Positions 24,975 through 34,667 of a stretch of DNA of 39,664 bases are shown here, piece by piece. Location: contig JBAUID010000117.1 of assembly GCA_049680625.1 (NCBI GenBank), positions 1-39,664 on the forward strand, read 5' to 3'. Position numbers and translations under genes: made by a program. Numbering within the stretch: the stretch's first letter is position 1; the number at the start of each line of letters is the position of its first letter. The stretch is from JAUIAI01 sp049680625 (GTDB lineage Bacteria > Pseudomonadota > Gammaproteobacteria > Burkholderiales > Burkholderiaceae_E). The notes beneath the pieces are model-generated. The model ran no database searches, had not been told where the DNA came from, and saw nothing but the letters and a program-made list of their open reading frames with translations.

Positions 24975-25940
24975 TCAATTCGCCGCCAACATGCTCATCA
25001 CCGCCATTCGGACCGCGATACCAAAGGTGACTTGATTGAGAATAACCGCCTGCTTGCTATCAGCAACAGCGGACTCAATTTCTACACCACGATTCATCGG
25101 CCCAGGATGCATCACAATTGCATCTGGCTTAGCCAACCGCAGTTTTTCGCTGGTCAGTCCAAACTGCCGAAAATACTCTTGTGCTGACGGCAACAACGCG
25201 CCGCGCATTCGCTCATTTTGCAGGCGCAACATAATCACCACATCAACATCGCGCAAGCCATCTTCCATATTGGAGTACGGATGAACCCCCATTTGCTCAA
25301 GCGATGTCGGTAACAGCGTGCGCGGAGCAATTACCCTGACCTCGGGCACTCCAAGCGCCGTGAGTGCAAGAATATCTGAACGCGCTACCCGTGAATGCAA
25401 AACATCGCCAACAACAGCAACAACAAGCTTGGTAAAGTCTTTCTTGAAGTGTCGGATCGTATACATATCCAGCAGCGCCTGGGTTGGATGGGCATGCCTG
25501 CCATCTCCGGCGTTAATAACGTGCACTTCGTTACCGCGCGTGCGATTCAAGTGCTGAGCGATCAGGAACGGGGCGCCGCTCTCCGCGTGTCGCACCACAA
25601 AAATATCCGCATGCATTGCGGCCAGGTTATCCACCGTATCAAGCAATGATTCGCCTTTGGACGATGAAGATGTATTGATATGCAGATTCACAGAATCTGC
25701 AGACAGGCGATTCGCCGCGATTTCGAAGGTTGTTCGAGTACGTGTTGAGTTTTCGAAAAACAAGTTGAACACTGACTTACCGCGCAGCAACGGTACTTTT
25801 TTGACATCCCGGTCGGAGACGCCGACGAAATTCTGCGCAGTATCAAGAATACGGTGAATCATCTGCGAAGACAGACCATCGATGGTCAACAAGTGCTGCA
25901 GTTCACCGTCTTTATCGAGCTGGGGGTGTTTCGCGCGCAT
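24975..25940 (-). CDS. pyrB: Aspartate carbamoyltransferase catalytic chain PyrB
   Basis: PyrB joins carbamoyl phosphate and aspartate, the committed step of pyrimidine synthesis. The 321-residue chain has the carbamoyl-phosphate motif ENSTRTRTTFE (STRTRT at 65-70), HPTQALLDM in the middle, and VVIMLRLQNERM and MHPGPMNRGVEI near the C terminus. These are all hallmarks of the type associated with PyrC'. I chose the ATG at 25940; a TTG at 25949 is also in frame but less likely. No pyrI regulatory subunit is present. It sits 12 bases after pyrR and directly before pyrC'. Confidence 0.95.
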   Translation of the reverse strand: MRAKHPQLDKDGELQHLLTIDGLSSQMIHRILDTAQNFVGVSDRDVKKVPLLRGKSVFNLFFENSTRTRTTFEIAANRLSADSVNLHINTSSSSKGESLLDTVDNLAAMHADIFVVRHAESGAPFLIAQHLNRTRGNEVHVINAGDGRHAHPTQALLDMYTIRHFKKDFTKLVVAVVGDVLHSRVARSDILALTALGVPEVRVIAPRTLLPTSLEQMGVHPYSNMEDGLRDVDVVIMLRLQNERMRGALLPSAQEYFRQFGLTSEKLRLAKPDAIVMHPGPMNRGVEIESAVADSKQAVILNQVTFGIAVRMAVMSMLAAN

Positions 25941-25952
25941 ACAGGCCAAACC

Positions 25953-26462
25953 CTAATTGATTGCCAGTGTAAACGCACCGGATTCGTCTTGTTGTAGTTG
26001 CAATTTCTGACCAGTTTCCGGCGCAAAAATTGCACCGACAAAATTCGCCTCGATAGGTAGCTCCCGTCCACCGCGATCGACCAGTACCGCCAGTTGCACA
26101 GAACGCGGTCTTCCATAGTCGAACAACTCATTTAAGACTGCGCGCACGGTTCGACCGGTATACAAAATGTCATCGACCAAAATGATATCGGTGCCATCAA
26201 TCGACAATGGAAGGTCGGTGGCTTTCATTTCCCCTGGCAGACCTCGTTGCCCATAGTCGTCACGGTGAAAAGCCGATGACAAAAAGCCCAGCCTGACCGG
26301 TACCGTTGCCGTTTCATTCAAATCGGCGCACAGCCGGCTTGCAATCCAGGCGCCGCCGCTATGGACGCCAACGAGTAAGCTGCCAGCGCCTGGCAGAGCA
26401 CTCTGAATCTGGATCAGCAGGGCCTGGTAAGCCAGTTCGGCATCCGGCAGTTCAATATTCAT
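25953..26462 (-). CDS. pyrR: PyrR, pyrimidine regulator / uracil phosphoribosyltransferase
   Basis: A 169-residue type I phosphoribosyltransferase. The PRPP-binding loop IILVDDILYTGRTV is at 93-106, preceded by HSGGAWIASRL and by the RDDY motif (68-71). In Bacillus PyrR binds pyr mRNA and attenuates transcription; in Gammaproteobacteria its regulatory role is less certain and it may mainly salvage uracil. I see no clear PyrR-binding attenuator in the 12-base gap before pyrB or in the 25-base gap after ruvX. It is cotranscribed with ruvX and pyrB by spacing. Confidence 0.93.
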   Translation of the reverse strand: MNIELPDAELAYQALLIQIQSALPGAGSLLVGVHSGGAWIASRLCADLNETATVPVRLGFLSSAFHRDDYGQRGLPGEMKATDLPLSIDGTDIILVDDILYTGRTVRAVLNELFDYGRPRSVQLAVLVDRGGRELPIEANFVGAIFAPETGQKLQLQQDESGAFTLAIN

Positions 26463-26487
26463 AAACTTGCTCAGTCATGGTTTTTTT

Positions 26488-26994
26488 TCATGGTTTGTCC
26501 ACCCGGTCGCCGTCACTGTTGATTCCAGTTCCGACTTGCCGCAGGCTGCGTTCCGACAGGTATTGTCGCAGGATTATCGCCGCTGCCGTTGCATCTTCTG
26601 ACTCGGGTAGCCGACGGGGCCGGCGCCGCCCCCTCGGCAGGCTCTGCTCATGCGCTTCAAGCAAGGCTGAAGCAGCAGCAACCGACGAGAAGCTTTCATT
26701 GACCCGGTCGACGGGTAGCCCGTATCGGCCCGCCAACCGCCGGGCAAATCGATCACTGGCTTCAGTCATTTCGCACGGGGCACCGTCAGCGGTCAGCGGA
26801 CGGCCAACCACCAGCACATCCGGCTCCCATTGGGCAATCAGGTCAGCAATTTCCTGGAATAAGGAATTAAGGGCAACATAATTCAGGGTCGCCAACGGGG
26901 TAGCCGCCCCGGTTATCGAATTGCCAACTGCTGCACCGACTTTACGAGTGCCAAAATCGAAACCCAGCGCCGTCAGCGTCTGCCCGCGATTCAT
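26488..26994 (-). CDS. ruvX: RuvX/YqgF, RNase H-like nuclease (pre-16S rRNA processing)
   Basis: The 168-residue protein has an RNase H-like fold. The first catalytic Asp lies in ALGFDFGTRKVGAAVG (about residues 9-24). VLVVGRPLTADG holds the second strand, and VDRVNESFSSVAA carries the acidic residue near the end. YqgF is essential in E. coli and processes the 5' end of 16S rRNA. It was first labelled a putative Holliday-junction resolvase. The usual length is 138-150; here a short C-terminal tail is added. Its start overlaps the yqgE stop by 4 bases (ATGA). Confidence 0.93.
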   Translation of the reverse strand: MNRGQTLTALGFDFGTRKVGAAVGNSITGAATPLATLNYVALNSLFQEIADLIAQWEPDVLVVGRPLTADGAPCEMTEASDRFARRLAGRYGLPVDRVNESFSSVAAASALLEAHEQSLPRGRRRPRRLPESEDATAAAIILRQYLSERSLRQVGTGINSDGDRVDKP

Positions 26995-27557
26995 GCGTGC
27001 CCGGCAACGCCTGATAAATGGGTAGGATCAAAGCCGAGCAAAGAAAACGATCGCGCCAGCCGCTGTTCGGTTGGAGTATTGAAGATGACCTGGGCATCCG
27101 CTTCAACCGTCAGCCAGACGTTATCAGCCAGTTCCCGCTCGAGTTGGCCCGGTCCCCACTGTGAGCAACCCACAGTCACCAGCCATTGGTCCGGCCCGAC
27201 ACCAGCCGCCAACGCTTCGAGGATGTCGCGCGAGGAAGTCAGTGACAAATTACTGTTGATCGAAATTGTCGACTTCCAACGGCCATCGGGGCGATGCAGT
27301 ACAAATCCACGATCGTCGTGAACGGGGCCACCGTACAAGACAGGCTGATCGGCTTGCGGGCCGGGCAGGGACAGATTGATACCGTCGAAAAGGGATTCCA
27401 GCCGCATACCGATTGGCCGGTTAACGACCAGACCGGTTGCCCCTTGTTTCGAATGCTCGGCGATAAGAACAAGGGTGCCATCGAAATTGGGATCATCCAT
27501 ACCTGGCATGGCAATCAGGAAATGGCTAGACAGAGCTGAAGCTTTTTGAAGAGTCAT
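26991..27557 (-). CDS. yqgE: YqgE/AlgH (UPF0301) family protein
   Basis: A 188-residue cytoplasmic protein of the YqgE/AlgH family, whose biochemical role is not settled. The family opening is clear: LSSHFLIAMPGMDDPNFDGTL, then GATGLVVNRPIG and LYGGPVHDDRGFVLH. The middle VGCSQWGPGQLERELADNVWL and a Phe/Leu-rich end are also family-typical. It is normally beside yqgF, as here, and appears to be the first gene of the minus-strand string. It diverges from the photolyase across about 110 bases. Confidence 0.93.
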   Translation of the reverse strand: MTLQKASALSSHFLIAMPGMDDPNFDGTLVLIAEHSKQGATGLVVNRPIGMRLESLFDGINLSLPGPQADQPVLYGGPVHDDRGFVLHRPDGRWKSTISINSNLSLTSSRDILEALAAGVGPDQWLVTVGCSQWGPGQLERELADNVWLTVEADAQVIFNTPTEQRLARSFSLLGFDPTHLSGVAGHA

Positions 27558-27669
27558 TCGGCCATTGTAATCGCATTAGCCCAGGGTCAGAACCCGCGCA
27601 ATACCTGACTATTTGACAGAGCGGCGACCTCGGCCGACATTTGGCTGCCCAGGGTATTACGGAGCACAC

Positions 27670-29139
27670 ATGCCATCCCGACCAGTTAGAGGCAGCCTAG
27701 TCTGGCTTAGACGCGATTTGCGATTACAAGACAACGTCGCGATTGCCTGCGCAATACAAAAATTCACCGGGCCGGTTCACCTTGTCTTTGTTTTCGATAC
27801 CAACATATTGAACGCCTTGCCGCATCGTCAGGATCGACGGGTTAATTTTATTCACGATGCTGTTAGCACAATTGACGCACAACTGCGACAGTCCGGGGCT
27901 TGCCTGCACATCCGACACGGCGTCGCGCAACAACACATACCTGCCCTGGCCGAGGAACTAAACTGCCAACAAGTTGTAGCCGCTACCGATTATGAACCAG
28001 CTGCCGTTGTCCGGGACAGGCTGGTCAAAGAACAGCTAAATGCCAGCGGTATCGAACTGCGGTTAGTTAAAGATCACGTCGTCTTTGAACGCAGTGAGCT
28101 CATGACTGGCAGCAACACCGCGTATACAGTATTTACCCCGTATAAGAAGAAATGGCTGGCCAGTCTGGTGCCAACACAGCTGAACAGTCTTCAATACGAG
28201 CTATCGAATCGCCTGCACAAGCGGCCTGGTGGGCAGCCGCATAAGCCGATACCGTCGCTGCAGACTCTCGGTTTCGAGAAAACCGACCTGGCATCGCTTG
28301 GCATTCAAGCTAATGAGAGCGCCGCACTGAAAATGCTCGAAGAATTTGAAGCACGAATGGCTTTGTATCAGGAACAAAGGAATTTTCCGGCTATCCGGGG
28401 GGTTTCGTATTTGTCGGTCCACCTGAGGTTTGGCACCCTATCGATTCGCGAGGCGGCCCGCCGTGCCTGGGAAGTTGTTCAGGCCCAACCGGACAAGTCA
28501 GATGGCGCCCGCACCTGGTTATCAGAGCTGATCTGGCGTGACTTTTATTTCCAGATTCTGCATCACTACCCCCATGTGGTGGATCAATCGTTTAAGCCGG
28601 CCTATGACACCATCGAGTGGAGTAATGATCAAGCCCTGTTTGATTCCTGGTGCCAGGGGAAAACCGGTTATCCCCTGGTTGATGCCGCCATGGCGCAAAT
28701 CAATCAAACCGGATATATGCACAACCGGTTGCGTATGGTTGTCGCCTCGTTCCTGACCAAAGACCTTGGCATCAACTGGCAATGGGGGGAGAAGTATTTT
28801 GCTGACCACTTAAACGACTTTGACCTCGCCGCCAATAACGGGGGATGGCAATGGGCTGCATCCAGCGGTTGTGATGCCCAGCCGTATTTTCGAATCTTCA
28901 ATCCAGTGACTCAATCCAGGCGCTTCGACCCGCAAGGCAAATTCATACGTCGATACCTGCCCACAATCGCCGCCCTGTCGGACAAACACATCCATGCGCC
29001 GTGGACAGCAGGGCCTATTGAACTGGCAGCCGCCGGGATTGAGCTCGGTAACGACTACCCGTTGCCGGTAGTTGACCATGATAATGCCAGGAGGAGCACA
29101 CTGGCTCGATACGATATTGTCAAACGACAACCCGGTTAA
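27670..29139 (+). CDS. phrB: Deoxyribodipyrimidine photolyase
   Basis: This light-driven FAD enzyme splits cyclobutane pyrimidine dimers. The 489-residue protein begins SLVWLRRDLRLQDNVA (antenna-binding Rossmann domain). FAD-domain motifs follow: GVSYLSVHLRFGTLSIREA, WLSELIWRDFYFQIL, GYPLVDAAMAQINQTGYMHN and RLRMVVASFLTKDL. The end motif is NNGGWQWAASSGCDAQPYF, with the conserved Trp residues of electron transfer. I chose the ATG at 27670, which has a GGAG 5 bases upstream, over an in-frame TTG at 27613. It is class I; the antenna cofactor is not determined. Its stop overlaps the chpA stop by 3 bases, converging. Confidence 0.94.
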   Translation: MPSRPVRGSLVWLRRDLRLQDNVAIACAIQKFTGPVHLVFVFDTNILNALPHRQDRRVNFIHDAVSTIDAQLRQSGACLHIRHGVAQQHIPALAEELNCQQVVAATDYEPAAVVRDRLVKEQLNASGIELRLVKDHVVFERSELMTGSNTAYTVFTPYKKKWLASLVPTQLNSLQYELSNRLHKRPGGQPHKPIPSLQTLGFEKTDLASLGIQANESAALKMLEEFEARMALYQEQRNFPAIRGVSYLSVHLRFGTLSIREAARRAWEVVQAQPDKSDGARTWLSELIWRDFYFQILHHYPHVVDQSFKPAYDTIEWSNDQALFDSWCQGKTGYPLVDAAMAQINQTGYMHNRLRMVVASFLTKDLGINWQWGEKYFADHLNDFDLAANNGGWQWAASSGCDAQPYFRIFNPVTQSRRFDPQGKFIRRYLPTIAALSDKHIHAPWTAGPIELAAAGIELGNDYPLPVVDHDNARRSTLARYDIVKRQPG

Positions 29140-32100
29140 TGCAAAGCATCACCGTTATCGTTATCGTTGTCACGCTTGCTTTTTTCGACGTAGGATCGAA
29201 TTAACGGCAGTAGATCGGATTCTATATACGGCTTGCCAAGAAACTCGTTTACACCAAGAGAAAATGCGTGATTGCGATGTTTATCCGCCGTTCTTGACGT
29301 GATCATTACGACCGGAATACCCACATATCGAGTGTCTTCTCTCAGCGCGCGGGTCAGATCGAAGCCATCCATGCGTGGCATCTCAACATCAACCAGCATA
29401 ATGTCAGGCTGTTGATCCTGTAGTTGGCGCAATGCATCAACCCCATCCTTCGCAAGCATGACTTCGAAGCCTTCGCGCACCAGCAATCGCTGGGTTACCT
29501 TGCGTACCGTTACCGAGTCGTCAACAACCATGACAACTGACGGCGCATCCGATAATCGCGCCACCATGCCTGCCTGCATCGCAGCATCCTGAATGGTGTC
29601 ACTAACGTTCTCCGCCAACTGGCCTGGATTCACGATCAAGACAACTTCGCCATTACCCATGACGGTCGCACCGGCAACACCGGCAACCCGGGCAACCTGA
29701 GGCCCAGCGTTCTTGACTACCACTTCCTGCGACTTACTAACAGAATCTGCATGCACAGCAATTCGATGCCCGGCCGATCGCAGGATCATCACAGGCGAAA
29801 AAGGCTGAGCAACAGGTTGATGGTCTGCCATATCCACCAGGGATGCCAGGTAGTACAAAGGCACCTTCGCGTTGCCCCATTCGATAAATCTTTCGGTGTA
29901 CGCAGCGGACAAGTCTTCCGGATTAAGTTGCAGCACTTTCTCAACCCCGGCCGCCAGCACCGCAAATGACGTGTCACCAACCCTGGCCATCATGACCTGG
30001 GAGATTGCCATCGTCAACGGCAGATGAATAGTGAATTGAGTACCGAGCCCCTTTTCAGATGTCAACCCGATACGCCCACCAAGGCCCAGCACTTCCGCCC
30101 TGACAACATCCATGCCGACACCACGGCCACTGATCTGATCAATGGTTTGCGCGGTTGAGAATCCCGGGCGAAAAATCAGGTTGGCTAATTCCGGGTCGCT
30201 GAGCGATTCATCTTCGGTAATCAGGCCGCTGCTGATCCCTCGCGACCGAATGGCGTCGTAGTTCAACCCTGCGCCATCATCAGACAGGGTCAGTACAATT
30301 TCATTTCCGTCATGAAAAATGCTAAGCCGCAGCTCCCCTTTTTCTGGCTTTTTGGCGGCGGCACGAGCATCGGGTGACTCAATGCCGTGTGAGATGGCAT
30401 TACGCAGCAGATGCTCTAGCGGCGCAACCATTGTCTCAAGAATGTTTCGATCCACTTCTGAATCTGAACCAAGAATATCCAGAGATACCCGCTTATCCAA
30501 AGCCTTGGCGCTTTGGCGTACCACCCGGTATAAGCGATCACTGATCGAGCCGAACTGAACCATTCGAATGCTCATCAAATGGTATTGAAGCTGACGCATA
30601 CTGGTTGACTGGCGCGACAAGTCCTGGTTCGCATCGTCGAGATATCGTGTCGCATTTTGCTGCACGGTTGCAACATCGGAAACCGACTCAGCAAGCATAC
30701 GTGTCAGTTCCTGGAAACGGGTGTAACGATCAAACTCCAAAACATCAAAATCACTTTTCTCAGCGCCGAACCCTTCGGCACTATGATTCGCATCGTTGGA
30801 CTGGATCTTCCCATCAGCCTGAATTTCCAACTCTCTTAACTGAGCTCTCAAACGGTTCACGTTTTCACCCAGCTCACTCAGAACAAGTCGTAATTCACCA
30901 ACCGAATTGTCCAGACGCGAGCGGGTGATTGAAACCTCACCGGCTTCGTTAACCATCTTCTCGATAACTTCTGCACGAACCCGAACCAGTGAACTGCCAG
31001 ACAAGGGGCCGGACGCCGATGCTGCGCCTCCTAAACTGGTGGCAGCTGCCGTTGGGTGAGTTTCGCCTGAACCACTGACAGCCACAGATGACGGGGCAAC
31101 GCCTGACTCGGGTTGTGCCTTGTTGAGCGCCCCCTTACCCGTAACCGCGTGCGATTTTCCCGAGTCGCCACAAAGTTTGCTGAACTGATCGGATACATAG
31201 TCTTGTTCAAGAATCAGTTCTTCTACCAAACCAGCCGGATTTTCAGCCGAACTGATCGCCAACTCAACCCGGGTTTCCATTTCGTGAACACGCTGACCAA
31301 GAATCATGGCACCGGCCATTCGAGCACTACCTTTTACTGTATGCAGATCGCGCATCACAACCTGTTTGAGTTCCAGGCTATTTGGATCTGATTGCCATGC
31401 TCTCAGTGATTTGTCGATACGGGGAAGCAATTCTTCGGCCTCCGCGATAAATAACGGCAGCAATTCAGCGTCAAACTCATCCACAACGTCGACAGGTGCC
31501 GTTGCCGACACAGATGGCACCGATTTAACTGCGGCGGAGCCGTCACTACCAGGGACAGTCGGAGCACCTTGCCAGTTTAAAGCGAGCTGGCGCGCAGCCT
31601 CAATGTCTTCAGCTCGGCTATTGGGAACTTGCTCACGCGTGAATTCACGTAACGACGTGAACAATACCTGTAATAGGCGGCCGTACTCTGTCACTTCTGC
31701 CAGGGACGCCACTCGGCCGGTGGCACCCTGGGCAATCAGAAACTCTTCGAGATGATCCGCCATTACGCGACCAGGCTCGGCCCCAACCAAGCCGGCACTG
31801 CCCTTCAGAGAATGTAGCCCACGCAACGCAACTTCACTCGCAACCCGACTCGGATTTTTGTGCCACTCGCTCGCATCGGTTACCAATTCGGATCGTAGTT
31901 GATCGACTTCAATATTAAATACATCGATCAACGCTTTGCTAATAGACCTGTCCCCTATCTGAACAGATTTTTCTTCGCTTGCATCCGCACTTTGATTCCT
32001 GCTCTCATCTTCACTCGGTTCAGCTTCAAATCCGGTCAGGTTCAGATCAATAGAATCAAAATCAGGGACGCTGTCATCCACGCCGTCGACTGCGTTGCCA

Positions 32101-34667
32101 ATAGTTTCGCTCCGGTATTCACTGGAGTCCGGCTTCGAATCAGCCTCGGCAAACAATTCGTCCAGTTGGCTTTGATCGTCCGTTGCGTCCGTCTGCAATA
32201 ATCCGTCCAAAACTATCGTTTCGACGTTTGCGCTGAATTCGGAAACCGTTATTTCTTCTGTCGCCGAATCTGCAACAGATTCATTTGCGCTTTGGACTGC
32301 CTCACCCGGGCGCATTTGTTGAGCGGCTTTAACCAGACAGTCAATATCGGTGTCTGAACAACGACCATTAGAAAGCGCAGCTACCCAGGCTTCGAATTCG
32401 CCGCAAGCCCTATTGATGAGGTCGAGCAGTTCCGGGGTCGCTCCGACCGATGCAGCCAGCCATCGATTGAGCAAATCTTCGAACGCCAGGCTGGCGTCCC
32501 CAAAAGCCGCCAGACCAACCATTCGGCTCGAACCTTTCAACGTATGGAAAGCCCGCCTGACATTGGTCAACGCAGTATGGTCGTCGCCGTCTATCGCCAG
32601 TGTGTTGCGCTCACTAGTCAGATGCTCAAGAACTTCACCAGCTTCCGCGAGAAAAATATCAAGCAGCTCCGGGTCTACCCCGCTCAGCTCCGCAGACACT
32701 TCTGGCGCCGGCGGCTCTGATGACTCTGGTAACATGCCACTCGCATCTACGACATCTACAGCGGCGGTTTCGTCAAAATTGAACAAGGCATCAGGCTCAG
32801 GACCATCGATCGAATCCTGCAGCTCAACACTATATAACTGGCCCGAGTCTGCCCGAAACGCTGCTTCACTATCTACCTTTGGGTCGGCTCCGTTTATTCG
32901 ATCGAAATAACCTGCCTCGTATCGGAACTCGCCAGTGGTCTCACAAAATCGATAATTTTGTAACCGATCAACCGGTCCCGACAAACCATCAACAAAGAAT
33001 CCAAGCGTACCAATAGAATCAGCCAGGCTGTCCTGGCCCAAAATATCAACCGACCCGCTGTCGGAGGTGATTGTCTCGATCAGAGTTGCGATATGTCGCG
33101 CCGCCCGGGTCGCCTCGGAAAAATCAAGCAGGGCCATTACCCCGCTAATGTCACTAAAATTCTTAACCGCTGTTTTTAGTCCGTCCGTTTCGTTATTGTC
33201 GCGAGCCCAGCTGTCAATGGCAAGTTCTGCTTCGCGCAAGGAAACACGAGTCTCGGCAATAAATGCTGACATGGTCAGCCGTTCCTGAACAGACGCGCTC
33301 AGCTCACAAAGCCATGCCGGCGTTTCGGATGAGACATCAATGTCGTGCAGGGCAGAGTCTATTCGACGCCCCACTTCTGCGCACCGTACATTAAGGTCTT
33401 TCAGCTCTTTAAAGCCCCCCTGGAATAATTGCTCAACAAAAAGCAAAGACACGGCGACTTCTACCCCAAGGGCGTCGGAAACCGGGCCACTATCCAGGCC
33501 CATGGTTTTAACGACGCCAATCCAGGCGCCGATAATCCGATCCAGCCCTGGCTCACCCAAGGCTTCGGTTACGTCTTGAAATGAAGACAGGCTGTTTTTG
33601 AAGTCGCCAATATGTGCCTCAATCCCACCGGATTGCTGGAGCATGGCCTCCCACGACTTTTTCATCGACGCGACCGCTTCCGTGCCACCCAGGATTGCGC
33701 GTTGATCCATTAAGCCGTAACGAGGCACAGCGTAGCCATCAGTGACCTGGCCGTGCAAGCCAAATGCATCGAACAGAATCTCTAGTTCATCACTTATCGG
33801 ATCTGCGCAGGCAACACAAAACAGCGCATCCCGCAGCAGAACGGTCAAATCACCGGATTGACCATTCAAACTCTGTCGCAAATCGAAGTTTACTCGCGCC
33901 AACAAGCGTTTCCCAACCGCATCAAGGGCAATGCACTGTTGATCAACTCCGCGCAGCCATGCGGCAACAACGTACCAACAGACACGATCGCCTCGTTCTT
34001 GAGATAGCGTCGAAACAATCTCAACCGCATTCTGCATCTTTTTCAATGCATCAGAGTCGGTTGGATTGCGCAGCAAGCGCAACAATCCAGATTCGAAATT
34101 AGACCGTGCGGCAGCGCGATCTTCAGTTGATGTTTCAGTCGGAACCAGATCATTCAGCCTGATCCTGGCAATACCATCATCGTCTATTAGCAACAAGTCC
34201 GAGGGATTATCGCGATCGTCGCCACTAAGCGCCAGAACAGAACGAAGGTACGGATATAACCAAAGTGGGTTCTGATCACTTCCGTTGGACAATTCATGCA
34301 GGTACTCGCCAATAGCATTGTATGCCCGGCCAACAGTACTCACGAGATCCGCAGTTACCTCAATGTCACCATCCTGGGCGCGATCAAGCAGACCGGCAAT
34401 CAGGCTTGTCATCTCGGTGACACCTTTTAAGTCGAGCATTATCAGTGCACCGCTGGCCTGATGTAGCCATTTACGCGAAGCCTCAAGCATCGAATAATCA
34501 CTATCAGAAACCGAATCGAGCTGATGCGACAAGCACACCTCTGACTCAGAAAAAGCGCGACGAATTTCGTCCCGAATCCAGATCAGGGAGTTAATTCCGT
34601 CTTCAGTGGTACTACGCGATTGCACCACCCGGTTCTGATTGTTCGGCTTATCTATCGTGGTGTTCAT
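29136..34667 (-). CDS. chpA: ChpA-type hybrid chemotaxis histidine kinase for twitching motility
   Basis: This large cytoplasmic CheA-like kinase controls type IV pilus extension and retraction. The 1843-residue order is as follows. A degenerate N-terminal helical region has no phosphorylatable His in its first Hpt-like repeat. Three canonical Hpt domains have His708 (HTLKGSS), His952 (HSLKGSA) and His1109 (HTVKGSA). A dimerisation helix pair follows near 1200-1330. The HATPase has N box Asn1423, DDGAGL and GRGVGMD. A CheW-like domain is next, then a C-terminal REC domain with phospho-acceptor Asp1760 and VVMVVDDSVTVRKV. P. aeruginosa ChpA is longer (about 2470 residues) and has more Hpt-like domains. 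The ATG directly abuts the pilJ stop. Confidence 0.95.
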   Translation of the reverse strand: MNTTIDKPNNQNRVVQSRSTTEDGINSLIWIRDEIRRAFSESEVCLSHQLDSVSDSDYSMLEASRKWLHQASGALIMLDLKGVTEMTSLIAGLLDRAQDGDIEVTADLVSTVGRAYNAIGEYLHELSNGSDQNPLWLYPYLRSVLALSGDDRDNPSDLLLIDDDGIARIRLNDLVPTETSTEDRAAARSNFESGLLRLLRNPTDSDALKKMQNAVEIVSTLSQERGDRVCWYVVAAWLRGVDQQCIALDAVGKRLLARVNFDLRQSLNGQSGDLTVLLRDALFCVACADPISDELEILFDAFGLHGQVTDGYAVPRYGLMDQRAILGGTEAVASMKKSWEAMLQQSGGIEAHIGDFKNSLSSFQDVTEALGEPGLDRIIGAWIGVVKTMGLDSGPVSDALGVEVAVSLLFVEQLFQGGFKELKDLNVRCAEVGRRIDSALHDIDVSSETPAWLCELSASVQERLTMSAFIAETRVSLREAELAIDSWARDNNETDGLKTAVKNFSDISGVMALLDFSEATRAARHIATLIETITSDSGSVDILGQDSLADSIGTLGFFVDGLSGPVDRLQNYRFCETTGEFRYEAGYFDRINGADPKVDSEAAFRADSGQLYSVELQDSIDGPEPDALFNFDETAAVDVVDASGMLPESSEPPAPEVSAELSGVDPELLDIFLAEAGEVLEHLTSERNTLAIDGDDHTALTNVRRAFHTLKGSSRMVGLAAFGDASLAFEDLLNRWLAASVGATPELLDLINRACGEFEAWVAALSNGRCSDTDIDCLVKAAQQMRPGEAVQSANESVADSATEEITVSEFSANVETIVLDGLLQTDATDDQSQLDELFAEADSKPDSSEYRSETIGNAVDGVDDSVPDFDSIDLNLTGFEAEPSEDESRNQSADASEEKSVQIGDRSISKALIDVFNIEVDQLRSELVTDASEWHKNPSRVASEVALRGLHSLKGSAGLVGAEPGRVMADHLEEFLIAQGATGRVASLAEVTEYGRLLQVLFTSLREFTREQVPNSRAEDIEAARQLALNWQGAPTVPGSDGSAAVKSVPSVSATAPVDVVDEFDAELLPLFIAEAEELLPRIDKSLRAWQSDPNSLELKQVVMRDLHTVKGSARMAGAMILGQRVHEMETRVELAISSAENPAGLVEELILEQDYVSDQFSKLCGDSGKSHAVTGKGALNKAQPESGVAPSSVAVSGSGETHPTAAATSLGGAASASGPLSGSSLVRVRAEVIEKMVNEAGEVSITRSRLDNSVGELRLVLSELGENVNRLRAQLRELEIQADGKIQSNDANHSAEGFGAEKSDFDVLEFDRYTRFQELTRMLAESVSDVATVQQNATRYLDDANQDLSRQSTSMRQLQYHLMSIRMVQFGSISDRLYRVVRQSAKALDKRVSLDILGSDSEVDRNILETMVAPLEHLLRNAISHGIESPDARAAAKKPEKGELRLSIFHDGNEIVLTLSDDGAGLNYDAIRSRGISSGLITEDESLSDPELANLIFRPGFSTAQTIDQISGRGVGMDVVRAEVLGLGGRIGLTSEKGLGTQFTIHLPLTMAISQVMMARVGDTSFAVLAAGVEKVLQLNPEDLSAAYTERFIEWGNAKVPLYYLASLVDMADHQPVAQPFSPVMILRSAGHRIAVHADSVSKSQEVVVKNAGPQVARVAGVAGATVMGNGEVVLIVNPGQLAENVSDTIQDAAMQAGMVARLSDAPSVVMVVDDSVTVRKVTQRLLVREGFEVMLAKDGVDALRQLQDQQPDIMLVDVEMPRMDGFDLTRALREDTRYVGIPVVMITSRTADKHRNHAFSLGVNEFLGKPYIESDLLPLIRSYVEKSKRDNDNDNGDALH

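Noticed and set aside
26455..26478. Eight-codon frame (MTEQVYEY) just before and overlapping the pyrR start, considered as a regulatory leader peptide
   Set aside because: It is very short, has no clear ribosome site and no attenuator hairpin or T-tract follows it. Chance is the simpler explanation.
27613..27641. TTGACA with GACATT 17 bases later as a promoter for the photolyase
   Set aside because: The -35 is perfect but the -10 matches only three of six positions, so it is not listed as a feature.
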